Under the pieces are notes generated by a model. The model was not told where the DNA came from. It did not search any database and was given only the letters and a program-made list of their open reading frames with translations. Positions 44,300 to 57,303 of a stretch of 64,000 nucleotides of DNA are shown here, in pieces. The stretch covers positions 86,560 to 150,559 of the forward strand of contig QJNS01000201.1 in assembly GCA_004154925.1 (NCBI GenBank), written 5' to 3'. The position numbers and the translations under genes were made by a program. Within the stretch, counting starts at the first letter, position 1, and each line of letters begins with the position of its first letter. Source of the DNA: Monosporascus cannonballus (lineage: Eukaryota > Ascomycota > Sordariomycetes > Xylariales).

Positions 44300-47200
44300 C
44301 GTTATAAAAAATAGGATATAATTATTCGTAATTTTTATAAAAATATTAACAAGGCCTTAAAAATAAAACCGCAATTAACTTTTAAAAATATAACGAAATA
44401 TTTTTTTAAAAAAGTATAAGAATTCCGAAACTTTTTTGCAAATAACGAAAATTCGTTATTATTATTTTATCGTAATAATAACGATATAATAATAAACCTA
44501 AAATAAATATCTTGGATTAAAAAAATAATTTTATAAAAACCCTTATAGAGAATATTAAAGGAAAAATTATTAATCTTACGTAAAATATTTACAAATTTAC
44601 TTAACAAAAATTAAATTCGGATTAATAATTTCCTTATAAATGCCCAGGTATTATTCGTAAAAAAACTTAATAAAGGTTTACGGTTTAACGTAAATTATAA
44701 GAAATTAAATAAGATTACGAAACGAAACCGTTAATTTTTTTCCGTTAATAAAAAAACGGTATAAACCTTATTATAGGCCCGGTAATTTACGAAATTCGAC
44801 GTTCGAACGGCCCTTTACCGGTTATATATTTGCCAGAGAAACGAATAAAAAATTATATTTCGTATACGTTTCGAATTTTTCGAATAACTAATATACTTAT
44901 TCGGCCTTAACGGTACGTTAATTACTTTTTAACGTTATATTAATACTATACTAAAACGTTACCTTAATAACTTTTATTCTGCATATATAAACGATATATT
45001 AATTTATTTGTCCGGTTTTCGAACCGATTATATAACCAAAATTAAACTAATATTTTACCGCTTAACGAAAATAGAACTAAAGCTGGATTCGAATAAATAC
45101 GAATTCGTAATTTAAGAAACAAAATATCTAAAGTTTATTATCGAAATAAAAATAAGTTTAAAAGTTAATTCCAAAAAAAATAATTATTATTCGGAAATAA
45201 AAAGCCTTTATTAGCGTAAAAAAGGTTAAAGATTTTATCGGGTTCGTTAATTTTTACCAAACCTTTATAGAAGATTTTAACGGGGTAACCGTTTCCCTTT
45301 TACGACTAATTAAAAAGAATTTTCTGCTAAAAAAACGAAAAATAATAAGCCTTCGACCGATTTAAAAAGCTTTTTATTACAGCGCCTATTTTTACGCATT
45401 AAAATTTCGAAAAAAAACCGGTAATAAAAATAAATTATTCCGGCTAAACAGCTAAAAAATACCTATCTTAATTCGACTCGTTAAAATGTTTGCAACCAAT
45501 TACGTACTTTTTAAGAAAATTATCGCCAACTAAATATAATTACGAAATATATAATAAGAAATTATTAATTATCGCCAAAACGCTGGCAAAATAAAAAAGA
45601 AAATTTAAAAACTAATTAACCTTTTTATAATTTTAACAAATTACGTAAACCTTTAATATTTTATAAATACCCGTAAATTTATTAAAAGGCAAATTTAATA
45701 AGCCGGTTTTTTATCCGCCTTTAATTTTGTATTTAAATATTATCTTAATAAATTAATAAACCGACCCGATACCATATTTCACAAATTATAAAATATATTT
45801 CGTAACGAAAAAAATATTAAATTTAAAAAACGGATAACCCGGTTAATTAAAAAAAATAATTATTTAACAAATCGATACGGATCCAGGAAATCCTAATAAC
45901 CGCAATTTACCTAAAACGAAATAATAATAAACAACCGGTTTGTTACGTTCAGAAGGGATTCTACTAGGCCCAAAGGAGGCCCAGGAAGTTGGAAACGCTC
46001 GGGATCTCCACCTTCCATCGGATAAACCTCGGGTCTTTATCAATCTCCAGAAATACCAGGAGATTCGTGGACGACAGACATTATGGTCTCTCGAAATCCC
46101 CAGAGATTATGAAAGATATAAAAGATAAAAAAGATATATAAGGTTTGAATTTTTTATGTAAATAGCTACTTACTTAATTTTTTGCTCCTTAGCTATTAAT
46201 CTAAGCTTTTAGCCAGAAGTAATTATACCGTTCTTTAATTAAGAGAAAAGTACCTTGAAATCTCCTTAACGAACATATTAAATTATTCTTCGCCCTATTG
46301 TTACCTGCAAATCAAGACCCTTTTCGGATACTGCTCATACCTCCAGGTGGATGTATGACAGGTTCGTTACACGGTTATACCCTTTAATAAAAAAGTATTC
46401 TTCGAAAAAAACCTTTAAAAAATATAAGGTTTAAAAGTTATTAAAGATAAAACCTTAAATATAATATACGCCGCCGTAATCTAGAAATTACGTAATTTCT
46501 CCTTAGTTATAAACGTGGTAAAAGTTTTTATAACGGAATACTTTTTCGACCCTAAGGGTTTTTTATAATTCAAAAAACGTATTTAGGTCTTTATTTAAAA
46601 GCCGCTTCGGATATTACTAATCTAATAAATATATAACTTTTATATTACCGGTTATCTGAAAAAAACGTTATATTAATAATATTAATCCGTAATTATTACT
46701 GGCCGTGATAAATTTAAAATATACGCCGTTTTTGCCGCAATTGCAACGTATATAATAAATTATATATATAAAAAAACGAAAAAAGGTTATTACAGCCTTT
46801 ACTTATTCCAAACCGATTTTATTTAAATTTTTCTATAAATTTTATAATCGACCTATTAACAAAGCAAAAAAAAAAACCCCTTATTTTCTTATAAGATTTT
46901 ATAATCGCTTAACGAAAACGGTTATCTTAAAGCTAATACTTAACATAAACGCGGAAATATACGTTTAACGCTTTATTACCTATTATTAAAGATATTATGG
47001 TTTCTCTAAAAAATTAATATCTAATAAAAGGAATAACTAGACGAACAAATTTTGGACCTACTTATATAACTTAATAAGTATATAATAACAGCTAAATATA
47101 TCTTTCCACCCTTAAACGGACGGAATTACGGAAAAAATTAACCAAAAAATTTTTACATATTTCCGTTATTTTATAAGTTACGTACACTACAACTGGGCCG

Positions 47201-47400
47201 AATTTTTACCAGTAATATAATTAATTTATAACAGCAAGAACTTTTGGTTAAAAATAAGCTTTTTTTTCTTAACTTACGGATATAATATAAAACTTATTAA
47301 CAAAATACCGGTAATTCCGTAATTAATTCCTAAAATAAAAAAACTATTAATTTCGTTAAAAGGTTACGAAAAAAACGGAATTCGCATAAACTATTATAAC
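44300..47400 (+). pseudogene. Gypsy element 1 pol remnant (reverse transcriptase, RNase H, integrase)
   Basis: No long open frame is left, but short runs can still be read. At 44987-45110, INDILIYLSGF and KLDSNKYEF are the YxDD palm motif and following helix of a Gypsy reverse transcriptase; the usual DD is changed to ND. At 47110-47330, TDGITEKINQ, HYNWAEFLPV and SFFFLTYGY are the end of the integrase core, with the catalytic Glu position (TDGATERVN) still seen as TDGITEKIN. A solo LTR at 45941-46371 lies between the two. All changes fit C-to-T/G-to-A mutation. Order (RT before integrase) identifies Gypsy/Ty3 rather than Copia. Confidence 0.85.
45941..46371 (+). mobile_element. Solo LTR (431 bp) nested in Gypsy element 1, TSD CGGTT
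   Basis: Starts TGTTACGTTCAG, ends GGTTCGTTACA, flanked by CGGTT at 45936-45940 and 46372-46376. Its 5' part is GC-normal (GGCCCAAAGGAGGCCCAGG), so it was inserted after the host element was already mutated. Its 3' half matches the 41119 LTR. Confidence 0.93.
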
Positions 47401-47994
47401 GTTAATATAAACCCGGATAAAATAATTAATTAACATTTCCAAAAAATAGATACCATAGTTCGAAATAAAAGACTTAATATAGCTAAATCTAAAAAACGTA
47501 ATTACCTTTTAATTATTTAAAACATTATCTTAAATATACGTTAAATATAAGGTTATTACAATTACGCCATATAATACTATAAAACTAAACATATCGTTAG
47601 AGATATATTCGAAATTTGACGTAAACCTCCTAAAGCTAATAATAAAGAACCCGTTACCTAGCCAAATTCTAAATAACAATTAACCGTTACCGATATTATT
47701 AAAAAAAAGAATATATAATAAAATATATATTAAAAGCCGAAAATAAGCGGGTAAACTGCGGTCGCCGAAAAGGGCTACTTATAAAATAGGCAAGTTACGT
47801 TAAACCAATATAAGAACCATATAATAATTTCAAAAATATAACTACTTTTAATAATTTTAAGAAATTATTCGGAAACGGAAACGGGGTCGGCGAAAACGTA
47901 AAGATACGAATAAAGATAAAAGAAAAAAATATAAGCAAAGCCGCCATCGCCTCGCCGCAGCCTCGTTATTCTATAAGGGCGAAAAAAGGGGTAA

Positions 47995-48102
47995 TATTAT
48001 AAGCTAAAGCCTATAAGGCAGCTCGGGCTTACGAAGCGAACTCCTTAGTCCGAGCTTACCCATATATATATAAGGAACAGCCACCTCGCTGGTGGCTAGT
48101 TA
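47995..48102 (+). repeat. 3' LTR of Gypsy element 1, first part
   Basis: 108 bp that align with the start of the 5' LTR. It ends in AGTTA, the target copy of Gypsy element 2. The rest of this LTR is at 55502-55583. Confidence 0.9.
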
Positions 48103-48308
48103 TGTAAGATAATGGATAGCTGTGGGCTGGGTGAGGTGATCTCCGACCAGTCGTAAAGCAGATTCCAAGAAATAAATATATTAGATTACTTCCATCTGGC
48201 GTTTCCCATTAGCTGCCAGATGGTGGATTTATATTAATAAGTAAGTCGGTGGCTAATCGGTAGCTGGTCGGCTACCGGCTTTATTCTTATAAGAGCTATA
48301 TTTTTATA
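48103..48308 (-). repeat. 3' LTR of Gypsy element 2
   Basis: 206 bp; contains GCCAGATGGTGGATTTATA and the GGTCGGCTACC word shared with its partner at 55291-55496. Confidence 0.9.
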
Positions 48309-50779
48309 ATTATTTTCCCTTTTTAAATTATTAATTTTTAATAATATTATTATTAATTTGATATAACGCGTTTCGTAAATTTGGTTACGTATGCTTATCG
48401 ATAATTTATCGTTATATTATATTATAAATAATTACCGTAATAATTAATACATATTATATTACGTAATTAATTATGTTCCGTCTAGTTTTTTATTATAATC
48501 CGTTTTTAACCTTATCTTATTTGCCTTTTTTTCTTTTTCCTTTTTGCGTCCATATTTCCATTCTTATTACGTATGCGTTCTGTTCGGTTTCTCGTTTTTC
48601 TTTATTTTTATTTCGCCTTTTCCGTTTATTCTGCATATTATCTCCGTTCGTTATATTTTTTTTCGTAAGGAATTCCAAGAAAAATAATACTTTAATATTA
48701 AGAAAAATTAGGATTTCCTTTAATATTATCCCCTTAACGCCGATAGTAAAATAAATATTAATCGTATTACGGGCGGTAATAAGCCGTATTATATTTATGT
48801 AACATAATATTATTTTGATTACCGTACGATTTGTGTTTAGGTTTTAGACGTCTTAAATTACGTCGTAATTAATTATTATTATAAAACTTTTCGTACAATA
48901 AATGTTTATTTTTAATATTATTAATATTATTATTTAATTTTCGTTTAAATTCCGATCGTCCTTAAAAATATCGCTTAAACGATTTTTTAATTTGATATTA
49001 ATAATTAGGAGTTAATCGACGAATTCGAGAAAATTTATACTGCAAATATTTAATACGAACGTTCCGACGTGGTTACGGTCGGTTGTCGATTTAACGTCTT
49101 TTGCAAAATTAAATTCGCTTTTAACGTAATTATTATTAAGGAATATCGTTTTCTTAATATAGTTAAAATCGATTTCCGATTATCCGTTATGGCTGCGGAA
49201 ATCTAATTTTAATATTGTTTTATAAATTTATAAATTTAAGTTTTTTTTTATAAATATTACGGTTTTTTTATTATTCCGCAATTAATTTCCAATTAGGCAT
49301 AATTTTAGGGTACTTTTATAAGTAAAGTAACTTTCGAAAGCCGTTATATTATTATGTTCCCCATTTATAAATATTTTCCACTCGTTCTTTAACGTTTTAA
49401 TAAAATTTTGATACTTATTAAAAACTATAATTAAAAAACGGCTTTACCCGGCAAAACTATTACCAAACTTAAATATATTAAGCGTTTTAAGGATGGCGCC
49501 TTATTTCCGATTAATAACAAATTATATTCCGGTTATTTAGGCCTTGTTTTTCGTAAGGAATAAAATATTTTTAAATTTTTTCCGGATTTTATACTTAATA
49601 AATTTAATAAACGTACTTATTTTTTGCTATCGTATATTTTTTAATTATTTTCTAATATTTTTATATTAATTTTTTAATATGTTTATTAAAGGTTAATTAA
49701 CGTAAAGTTTAATAATTAAACGCGAAATTTTATTTTCGAAGGTTTAATTTTTTTATATATTATTTATAAATTTTTAATTAATATATAATAAGGTAATTAT
49801 TTATTAAAGGTTTAAAAGTAATTATGTAACTAAGTAATATTTTAATATTAATATCTTAATTTTGCTTAAAATTATTTTTTATAATTTTTATAATTATTAA
49901 GCGATTAATTTCCGATCGGGCCGTTATTACTTTACGGTTTTTAGGTCGTCCTATTTTTTATATACGTATTTAATTTTTTTCTCGTAATATTATAATGTTT
50001 TAAGCGCGTATTCGAAATATTTTCGGGGTTTTTACGTATTGTATTTAACGGGCCAGCTTTCTCATTTAATTAGATATTTACGCTATCTCCGGTTATCTCG
50101 GTAACGGACGATATTTTTTATTATTTATTTTTCCTATTTTTTATTAGGTCCGGTAACGTGTTTTAAACGTCGTCCGGTTCCCGGTTATATTACGATTTTA
50201 ATAAGGATATTAAAAATATATTATACATTTATTAATATTTAATAAAAAGGATTATTTTATATACCTAAAAACTTATTTACTTTTTAATTATAACCCGGAT
50301 ATAAATAAATGTAAATTTTTTATTTTTAAATTTGAAATTTTAAATCGATAAACTTACTTATTATTTTAATTAGAATTTTATAAACGTATAACGTGAATTA
50401 TAATATTTTTTTGGGTTATTGTTATTTTCTCTTAATATTCGTATATTATTCGATAAATAATTATTATTTTTTCGAAACGTTCCTTAATTCCTTATATTTA
50501 TCCCTTAAACCTTTATAAAAGGTATTTTATTATCTTTAAATAATATCTATATAAGGCTTCGAACGGAAAACGGCCGGTAAACGTATTCCGCATATTATTA
50601 TATACAAATTCCGCATTTTGTAATAACATTATTTAATTATTTTAATATTTATTAACGTAATTATGGAAATAATATTTCAAAACCTGATACATATGTTCCG
50701 TTTGCTTATCGGGTTACAGATAATAAATAATTAACATTTGCCGCTTTATTTTTCGTTTTTTGCAAAATTCCGTTTAAAA

Positions 50780-50992
50780 TTAATTTATTAATAATTTATT
50801 TTTATTATTAATAATTCCGATTAACGTACCGAATTTGCATTTAATTTCGTTATAAAGCAATCGGGCCAATTCGGTTACGGTTAAGGTTTTGATTATAAGG
50901 ATAAACAGTTTTAATTTCGTAAAACGGTTAACGATTACCAGGATTACGTCGTATTTTAACCCGTTTAAACTTAGGCTTTTAGGAAATCCCAT
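50780..50992 (-). pseudogene. Gypsy element 2 integrase core fragment
   Basis: A 70-codon open run with GFPKSLSLNGLKYDVILVIV, DRFTK-like NRFTKLKLF, and ELARLLYNEI followed by FGTLIGIINNKNKL. This is the Gypsy integrase core (normally LPKS, DAILVIVDRFTKM, RLFYREI, GTP-IISDRG). The first catalytic Asp is visible as YDVILVIV, while the second (SDRG) is mutated to NNKN. Confidence 0.85.
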
Positions 50993-52689
50993 AATAAAAT
51001 TTAACGAAATTTTTTGGAAAGGTTATTTATATAACGGCAGGGATTATAATTATCTATATAATTTATGACGTAACTTTATTATACTTTAATAGTTTGGATA
51101 TTATTTAGTATATTTTCGGATATCGTTTGCCATATTTTTCTAATAAAATTTTCTGGTTATTAATTCTAATATATAAACATATCTTATATATCCTGCCTTT
51201 AAATTATTATAATATTAATTAATTAGTTATTTCCGTAAAACGCCTTATAACGGAATTACGAATTTATCTTAATAATATAAAACCTTATTTAAATCCAGGA
51301 AATATCTTCTTTTTATTCCGGCTTAACATTTAATTATTCGTATTAATTTTATAATATTTAAATCCTTAATTTATAATTTTTAAACTTAATTATAAAACTA
51401 TTAAAAAACTTTTGGCTAAAATACCGTTTCGTTTTTGGCCAGCTTTTTTGCCAAAGAACGTAAAACGTACTAATTATAAATAATAACCTTAGTACTAATT
51501 TCGTCCTTCCCAGATTTTTCGGAATCCGATTATAATACGGTCGTAATTTGCGGTTATTATTATTTAACCGTTAATCGTATTATTATTACGATTCGTACTT
51601 ATATTATTATTTGTAAATAATAAGTTTGGCAAATATATAATTTCTTATTTTCCTTTTTTTTTCGAAAATTTCCTATAATCGTATAACGAAGGTTTTCTGT
51701 TTTTTTACGCGGATAATAATTACTTAAGCTTCCGCCACCTGAAATTTATCTGGGAATTTTGCAGCGAACGAATTTTACGTTACTTTTATAAAGCCTTTTA
51801 TCCCTTTATAATGTTCTAAATCGCACTGTATATTTGCGACCGTTTTCCGTACGTTTTCCGGCATATTATTCGTAAATTCGAATTTTTTAAATAACGTAAA
51901 AATTACGTTTTTATATGCGATTTCTCTTAATATGTAATTCGGGCATTTAAATAGCCTATCCGCCAGGTTGGCGGCGCCCGGTCGGTATTAAATTTTAAAA
52001 TTAAATTACGTAAAGTAATAAACTTATTAAATTAACCTTTTTTTAAGGTTACACGCCGGCGTTTTTATTATATCCTTTAATGCCATGTAATCGGTAAATA
52101 TTAAAAAAAAATTTCCGTACCTTTAAAATATTACCGCCAATATTTTAAATTTTTTATAATCGCTAATAATTTTTATTACTTTATAACTTATTGCTTTTTG
52201 ATTGGACTTAATTTTTGCGACTAATATGCAATTAAATATTAATACTTTCCGTATTTCTGTAAAAGTATTCTTAATATAACTTTTACCGAGGCGTTTGTTT
52301 TAACCCTGGTATTTTTAATATTATCTTAATATCGGAGGATGGTCGCCGATTGAAAAACATTTTTTAAGTTTCGGAACGCCTTTTTAGTTTTTTCGGGTTA
52401 TCGGAATTCTGCTATTTTTTTTTGCCCTACGCCCTTTTTAAAAGCTTAATAATAAGTTCGGTAATACGCGAATAATAGGCGATAAACTTCCGATAAAAAT
52501 TTGCGAATCTTAAAAATATTTAAATGTTATAAATTAACTTTGATTCTGGCCATATTTTAATAGTATTAACCCGTCGGCGGTTTATTTCCAAATTATTAAT
52601 ATTAATTATAAATCCTAAAAATTTTATTTTTTTTAAAAAAAAATTTGTATTTAAACGTTTTGGCAAATAATTAATATTATAATAATCGT

Positions 52690-52910
52690 TTATAAATTAA
52701 TTAAAAACATTTCGCATATTTTTTTTTCGTTATCCGAATAAATAATTATATTATTTAAATATATTATATATATATGGTTAATTAATCCAATTAATGCTTT
52801 ATGCATATAGGCCTAAAACGTAATTAACGTATTAATAAGGCCAAATAACATAATTATATATTCGAATTACCCGTACCGCATTCGGAAAATGGTTTTTTTA
52901 TTAATTATTT
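52690..52910 (-). pseudogene. Gypsy element 2 reverse transcriptase fragment
   Basis: On the minus strand, FRMRYG, FEYIIMLFGLIN and YLNNIIIYSDNEKK can be read in one frame with a single stop. These match the Gypsy palm (FRTRYGHFEY-MPFGL-NAP and YLDDILIYS). The catalytic DD is now NN, so it is inactive. Confidence 0.85.
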
Positions 52911-55290
52911 TTTTTTAATTTTGATACGGTAATAAGCATTTTTAAAATTAATTTTCGAAAATACCTTAATTAACTTTAAGCGATTTATTACTTTTGATAT
53001 TAAGGATAAAAAATATCAGTTTTTTATTATTACCCGATTTAGCCCTTTATAATCGACGTACAATCGGAAATTGCCGTCCTTCTTAGGTATAAATAATACT
53101 AGTACCCTTACGTCTATTTTCGATTAATATATCCGGCTTATTTTTAGGTTTTTTCGGATATATTTTTCGAATATTTTTTAAGCTTCCGAAATAAGGTAAA
53201 TTGGGCCGAATAAAGGCGTTTTCCTTAGGATCAGATTTATTACATATTTTGCCCTTAGCAGTTAAGGTATTTCTTTTGCTATTTCTTTAGAATATATTCG
53301 CCGGAAATTCTTTAAGCATATAAAAAAATCGGTTATTCCTTATTCCTATTATTCTCCGAATTCCGGGATATCTAACTTTTTGGCTAAATTTATTTACCGA
53401 AAAGTGCTAAGTTTGCGATTTCCTATTTATTAACTTTTTGTAATAATCCATATAATTATTAATATGTAATTATATTTAATAGGATCCTTAATTTATTTAT
53501 TCCGGGTTTGGATAATAAGAAATCGGGCGTTTTCCAGTTGCGACGTATTACAAAATAAATTTGCTTAAATTTTTATTCGTTTACGTTATTATTTATTATA
53601 TTAATAGGAATTTCGTAAGCCTTATAATATTTAATATATTTGCCGTTAACGCCGATAAGGCCCAGAATATTTATAAAAATTAATTAAAAGTTAAGCGTTT
53701 TCGTTAACTTTTTACTTATAATATTTACTTGTATTCCGATATTTATATTCATTTGTACTATTACGTTCCCCGTATTTTTTTAATAAATGCCCTCTTTTTA
53801 AAAAATGGCTTTATTCCGACCGTTTTGCAGTTATTAGCCGAAATGGATTAAACGTATACGCTTACTCCAATTTCTTTTTTGGGTTTACGTTTAGGAATTA
53901 ATTTAATTTATCATTATATATTATAACGTTTTATACGACCTTCGGAAGTCAATTTCCGTATAACCGGGATAATAAGGTTTTTATATCCCTTTTTAATTTA
54001 CAATTTACGTTTTTATGGCTTAGCTTCTTATAATAATAATATTTAAATAAGCCCTTATAAAAATTAAAAGTGTTAAATCGTATGGATTTATTCCAATCGG
54101 AATTAAATCGGCAATTATCTGCCTTCCGATTATAAAAACGTCCGTAATTTTTATTATATTTACATAACGCTTTTAATTTGCTTTAAGGATTTCTTTTCCC
54201 GAAAACATTAAAATGGGATCGTTTATTCTTATTAATGCCTTTGGCGGAAAATAATCGATTTTTTTCGCCTTTTTCCAAATATCCTAATAACGTTTTACCT
54301 TATTTGTTACGTTATTAATTCGTTCTAACTTAATATCGTTTTGTAATAAAATATTTTGTAACCCTAATATTAATTTATAAAAATAATTAAAAATAAAATG
54401 CTTATTATTTCGATCATTTTCCAAATTAAAAACGTTTATAAGCTTTATTTTATAAACCAAAAACCTTTATTTAATATAAAAATCTAATAATAATTAATCG
54501 GATTGTTATCGCAATTTCATAAATTATTCCTTATATTTCTTGTCGAGAATATTAGAATTTACGTAACTTTTCCTAATAAAAATCCATAAATCTTTTATTT
54601 TTAATTCTTTTTCATAATTAAAATAATTAAACGTAACGCGGTATAATTATTACGCGTTTGTAATAAGAACGTTCATATGGCTTATAACCTATTAGATGTA
54701 AATAAAGGCATTTTGCCCTGGCCTTTCGGCGTAAGCTTTCGTAACAATTTTTATTTAATTTTTTTTTAGATTAACGCGCATTCGGAAAACTTCGGGTAAT
54801 TATAATGCGGTACTTACTTATCGCCTTTGGGCTTTTGCAACAATATTATAATTAACTTATAAAGCTTTATTTTTTTAATTTATATTATTACTTATTTTTC
54901 GACCAATTATCGAAATAATTCCGAATGTTATTCGTTTTATTAATAAATAATTTCCAAAATCTGGTTATTACTAAAAAGCTTAACCTTTTTTTATTTTAAA
55001 TTCCGGGACGCGTTCGTTATATTATGCCCGTTTTCCGACCGTTTAACTAACGGTTATCGGAACGTATCCTTATTATATATATAAAATGATTCGGGATTCC
55101 GGGAATTACGGTCCTTTGCCTATTAAGGTTCCGTTATAAGCTTTTTCGCCTATTCCCATACTATAATCGATCGTTCGTCGGTTAGGTTCCGATCGGCGGT
55201 CTTTTCGACTAATAACTTAGGTTCGTTTTACAATTAACGAATTCTGCTTTTAATAATTATTACGTTACCCTCCAAAGCAAATAAAAAAAT

Positions 55291-55496
55291 TGTAAAATAA
55301 TAAATAACTATAAACTAGGTAAGATAATCTCCGACTAATCGTAAAACAAATTCCAAAAAGTAAATATATTAGGTTATTTCCATTTAGCGTTTTCTATTAA
55401 CTGCCAGATGGTGGATTTATACTAATAAGTGGGTCGGTGGCTGATCGGTGGCTGGTCGGCTACCAACCTCATCCTTATAGGGGCTGTATTCTCACA
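55291..55496 (-). repeat. 5' LTR of Gypsy element 2
   Basis: 206 bp; its right 60 bp are least mutated (GTGGGTCGGTGGCTGATCGG). Confidence 0.9.
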
Positions 55497-55501
55497 AGTT
55501 A

Positions 55502-55583
55502 TTTCTCCCCTTCCTTCCTTACCTTGAATATAAACCTTTGTTGGGCCGTGTCTCCGTTCAACCTACGCACCGTACCCGTCACA
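55502..55583 (+). repeat. 3' LTR of Gypsy element 1, second part
   Basis: 82 bp (TTTCTCCCC to CCCGTCACA), continuing the LTR interrupted at 48102. It is almost unmutated compared with the 5' copy at 42255-42336. Confidence 0.9.
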
Positions 55584-55588
55584 ATTAA

Positions 55589-57303
55589 TTAACACTACGT
55601 TTATTTTTTGTTAACATATATTTTTAAACGAATTACGATAAACTTTTAAGATTTTCGTAAACTTTCTTTTTCCGTACCTTTGCCGATTTAGTTATAGCGT
55701 TTCCAGTTTTCGTCTGTTTTTTTTGGCGCCTGAATTAGTTAAAGGCGTTAATTGGCTAAGTTTTTGCCATACGATAATCTTATCGTAAATTTGCTACCTT
55801 AATAAAAAAGTAATTGCATTCGGCTTTATTCCGTTATTAATTTAAAATATAGCCGTTTAAAAAACGGGTTAGAAATTATTAATTTCGTTAATAACAGAAG
55901 TAAAATAAGTAACGTTTAAACCTTATTTTTCGAAAATTTCGTATAAAAAGTTTTTTCGATTTGTTTTGCCGACGTTCCGTAATTTGGGTAAATTCGTTAC
56001 TTTCGGTATAATCGTACCAAATATTAGGTAATAGATTTTATTGCGTATTTTATAAGTAAAATACGATAAAAAAGTTAATTCGAAACATAAGGTATTTTAA
56101 TTCGGAACGGTTATACGAATAAATTAATTTAGTTTAATTTTACAGTTGTTATATTAATATAATAACCGATTAAATATAAAGATAATTGTAAGTAAATACG
56201 GCCAGTTTAGAGGAAAATATTTCTATTTTATGCCAAAATGCAAAAATATTTTAGTTAAGGGATAAGTTTATACATTAATTAACGAATTACTTTCTGTATA
56301 GAAAACTTATATAATTTATATATTTCTAAGTAATGGTTGACGATTTGTTCTTAAGATTAATTATTATCGAGATTTGATAAGTTCGAAAAAATGCGTTATT
56401 AAATATTAATAAGGATATTACCGGGAAAAAAAGAAAATAAGATGGTACGAAAAAGTAAATATTTTTTAAGAAATTTTAATATTTTCGGTTATAATTTTCG
56501 ATAGGTTTCGATTAATACGTTGTTGGTAAGGCAATTTTATTACGTTATATTTATATTTTTCGTAATAAGATTTATAAGTATATTCAAAATAAGAAATTGT
56601 TTTATCGCGAACAAAGTCGTTTATAGATAATTGGCCTAAAAATATTTTTATTTATCGAAATAGAGTTTTATTTTCGAATCCGATAAAGGATATAAAAAGA
56701 TACCGAAAATAAAATAATACTTATTATTTTTAAAGGTTTTTTCGTTTTAAGTCTGATGAAATTTAAAATAATTTTAAACGGTTTAATGTAACTTTTAAAG
56801 TAAGGTTATAAGGTATTAACCAAAGTTCGATTTTGTAAATAAATTTCGCATTTGCAAAAATGCTTTTTTATGATTTTAAACCTTATAAAAATATGATTGT
56901 AATTTGGATTTTTCGAAATGCCAAAAATGTTTGTTAATAAAAAAAACTGTTTGTAAATGTTAATTAAGTAATCGATAATATTCTAAATGGTTTTCGTAAT
57001 TTCGAAGTTAATTATTCTTTCGTGACGTATGTAATTTTCGATTATAGATCTTAATTGACGAGCTCGGACAAATATATATATTATGGAACATTAACAAATT
57101 CTTACGTTTTAAATAACTTGTAATATCTTTTAGATATTTAAAATACTTTTCTTTTAAGAATAGCCTGTACGCGTTTAAATCGCTGCTGGCGTTCGATACT
57201 GAGATTGAGATATGTTGCGAATTATTTGATTTAAATTGACCAAAAGATTAATACGAAAATTAGTACGAAAATTAGTACGACGTTGTTAGCGAGATGACAA
57301 AGA
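55589..57303. other. AT-rich, RIP-like DNA
   Basis: No frame survives. Words such as TTACG and CGTT suggest mutated coding repeat, but no family can be read. From about 56.1 kb TG is kept while CA stays rare, so the strands look unequally changed. Confidence 0.4.

Larger units (their letters stand above)
48103..55496 (-). mobile_element. Gypsy-type LTR retrotransposon 2 (7.39 kb), nested in the 3' LTR of element 1, TSD AGTTA
   Basis: Identical-length 206-bp LTRs lie at 48103-48308 and 55291-55496. On the minus strand they start TGTGAGAATACAGCC and end ATCTTACA or its mutated form. AGTTA flanks the element at 48098-48102 and 55497-55501. A purine tract (AAAAAGGGAAAA on the minus strand, about 48314-48325) sits next to the low-coordinate LTR, as expected for a minus-strand element. 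Reverse transcriptase and integrase remains read on the minus strand. The LTR pair differs by transitions only in the parts compared. Confidence 0.93.
42147..55583 (+). mobile_element. Gypsy-type LTR retrotransposon 1 (about 6.0 kb without insertions), RIP-mutated, TSD ATTAA
   Basis: The 5' LTR is 42147-42336 (190 bp, TGTTACAGGC to TTTATTACA). The 3' LTR is in two parts, 47995-48102 and 55502-55583, which together are also 190 bp; it is split by Gypsy element 2. The outer flanks are ATTAA at 42142-42146 and 55584-55588. A purine tract (GAAAAAAGGGG) lies just before the 3' LTR. The two LTRs differ by transitions only where I compared them (for example CAGGCTAGAGCC versus TAAGCTAAAGCC), as expected after RIP. 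A solo LTR at 45941-46371 is also nested in it. Pol remains read on the plus strand. Confidence 0.92.
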
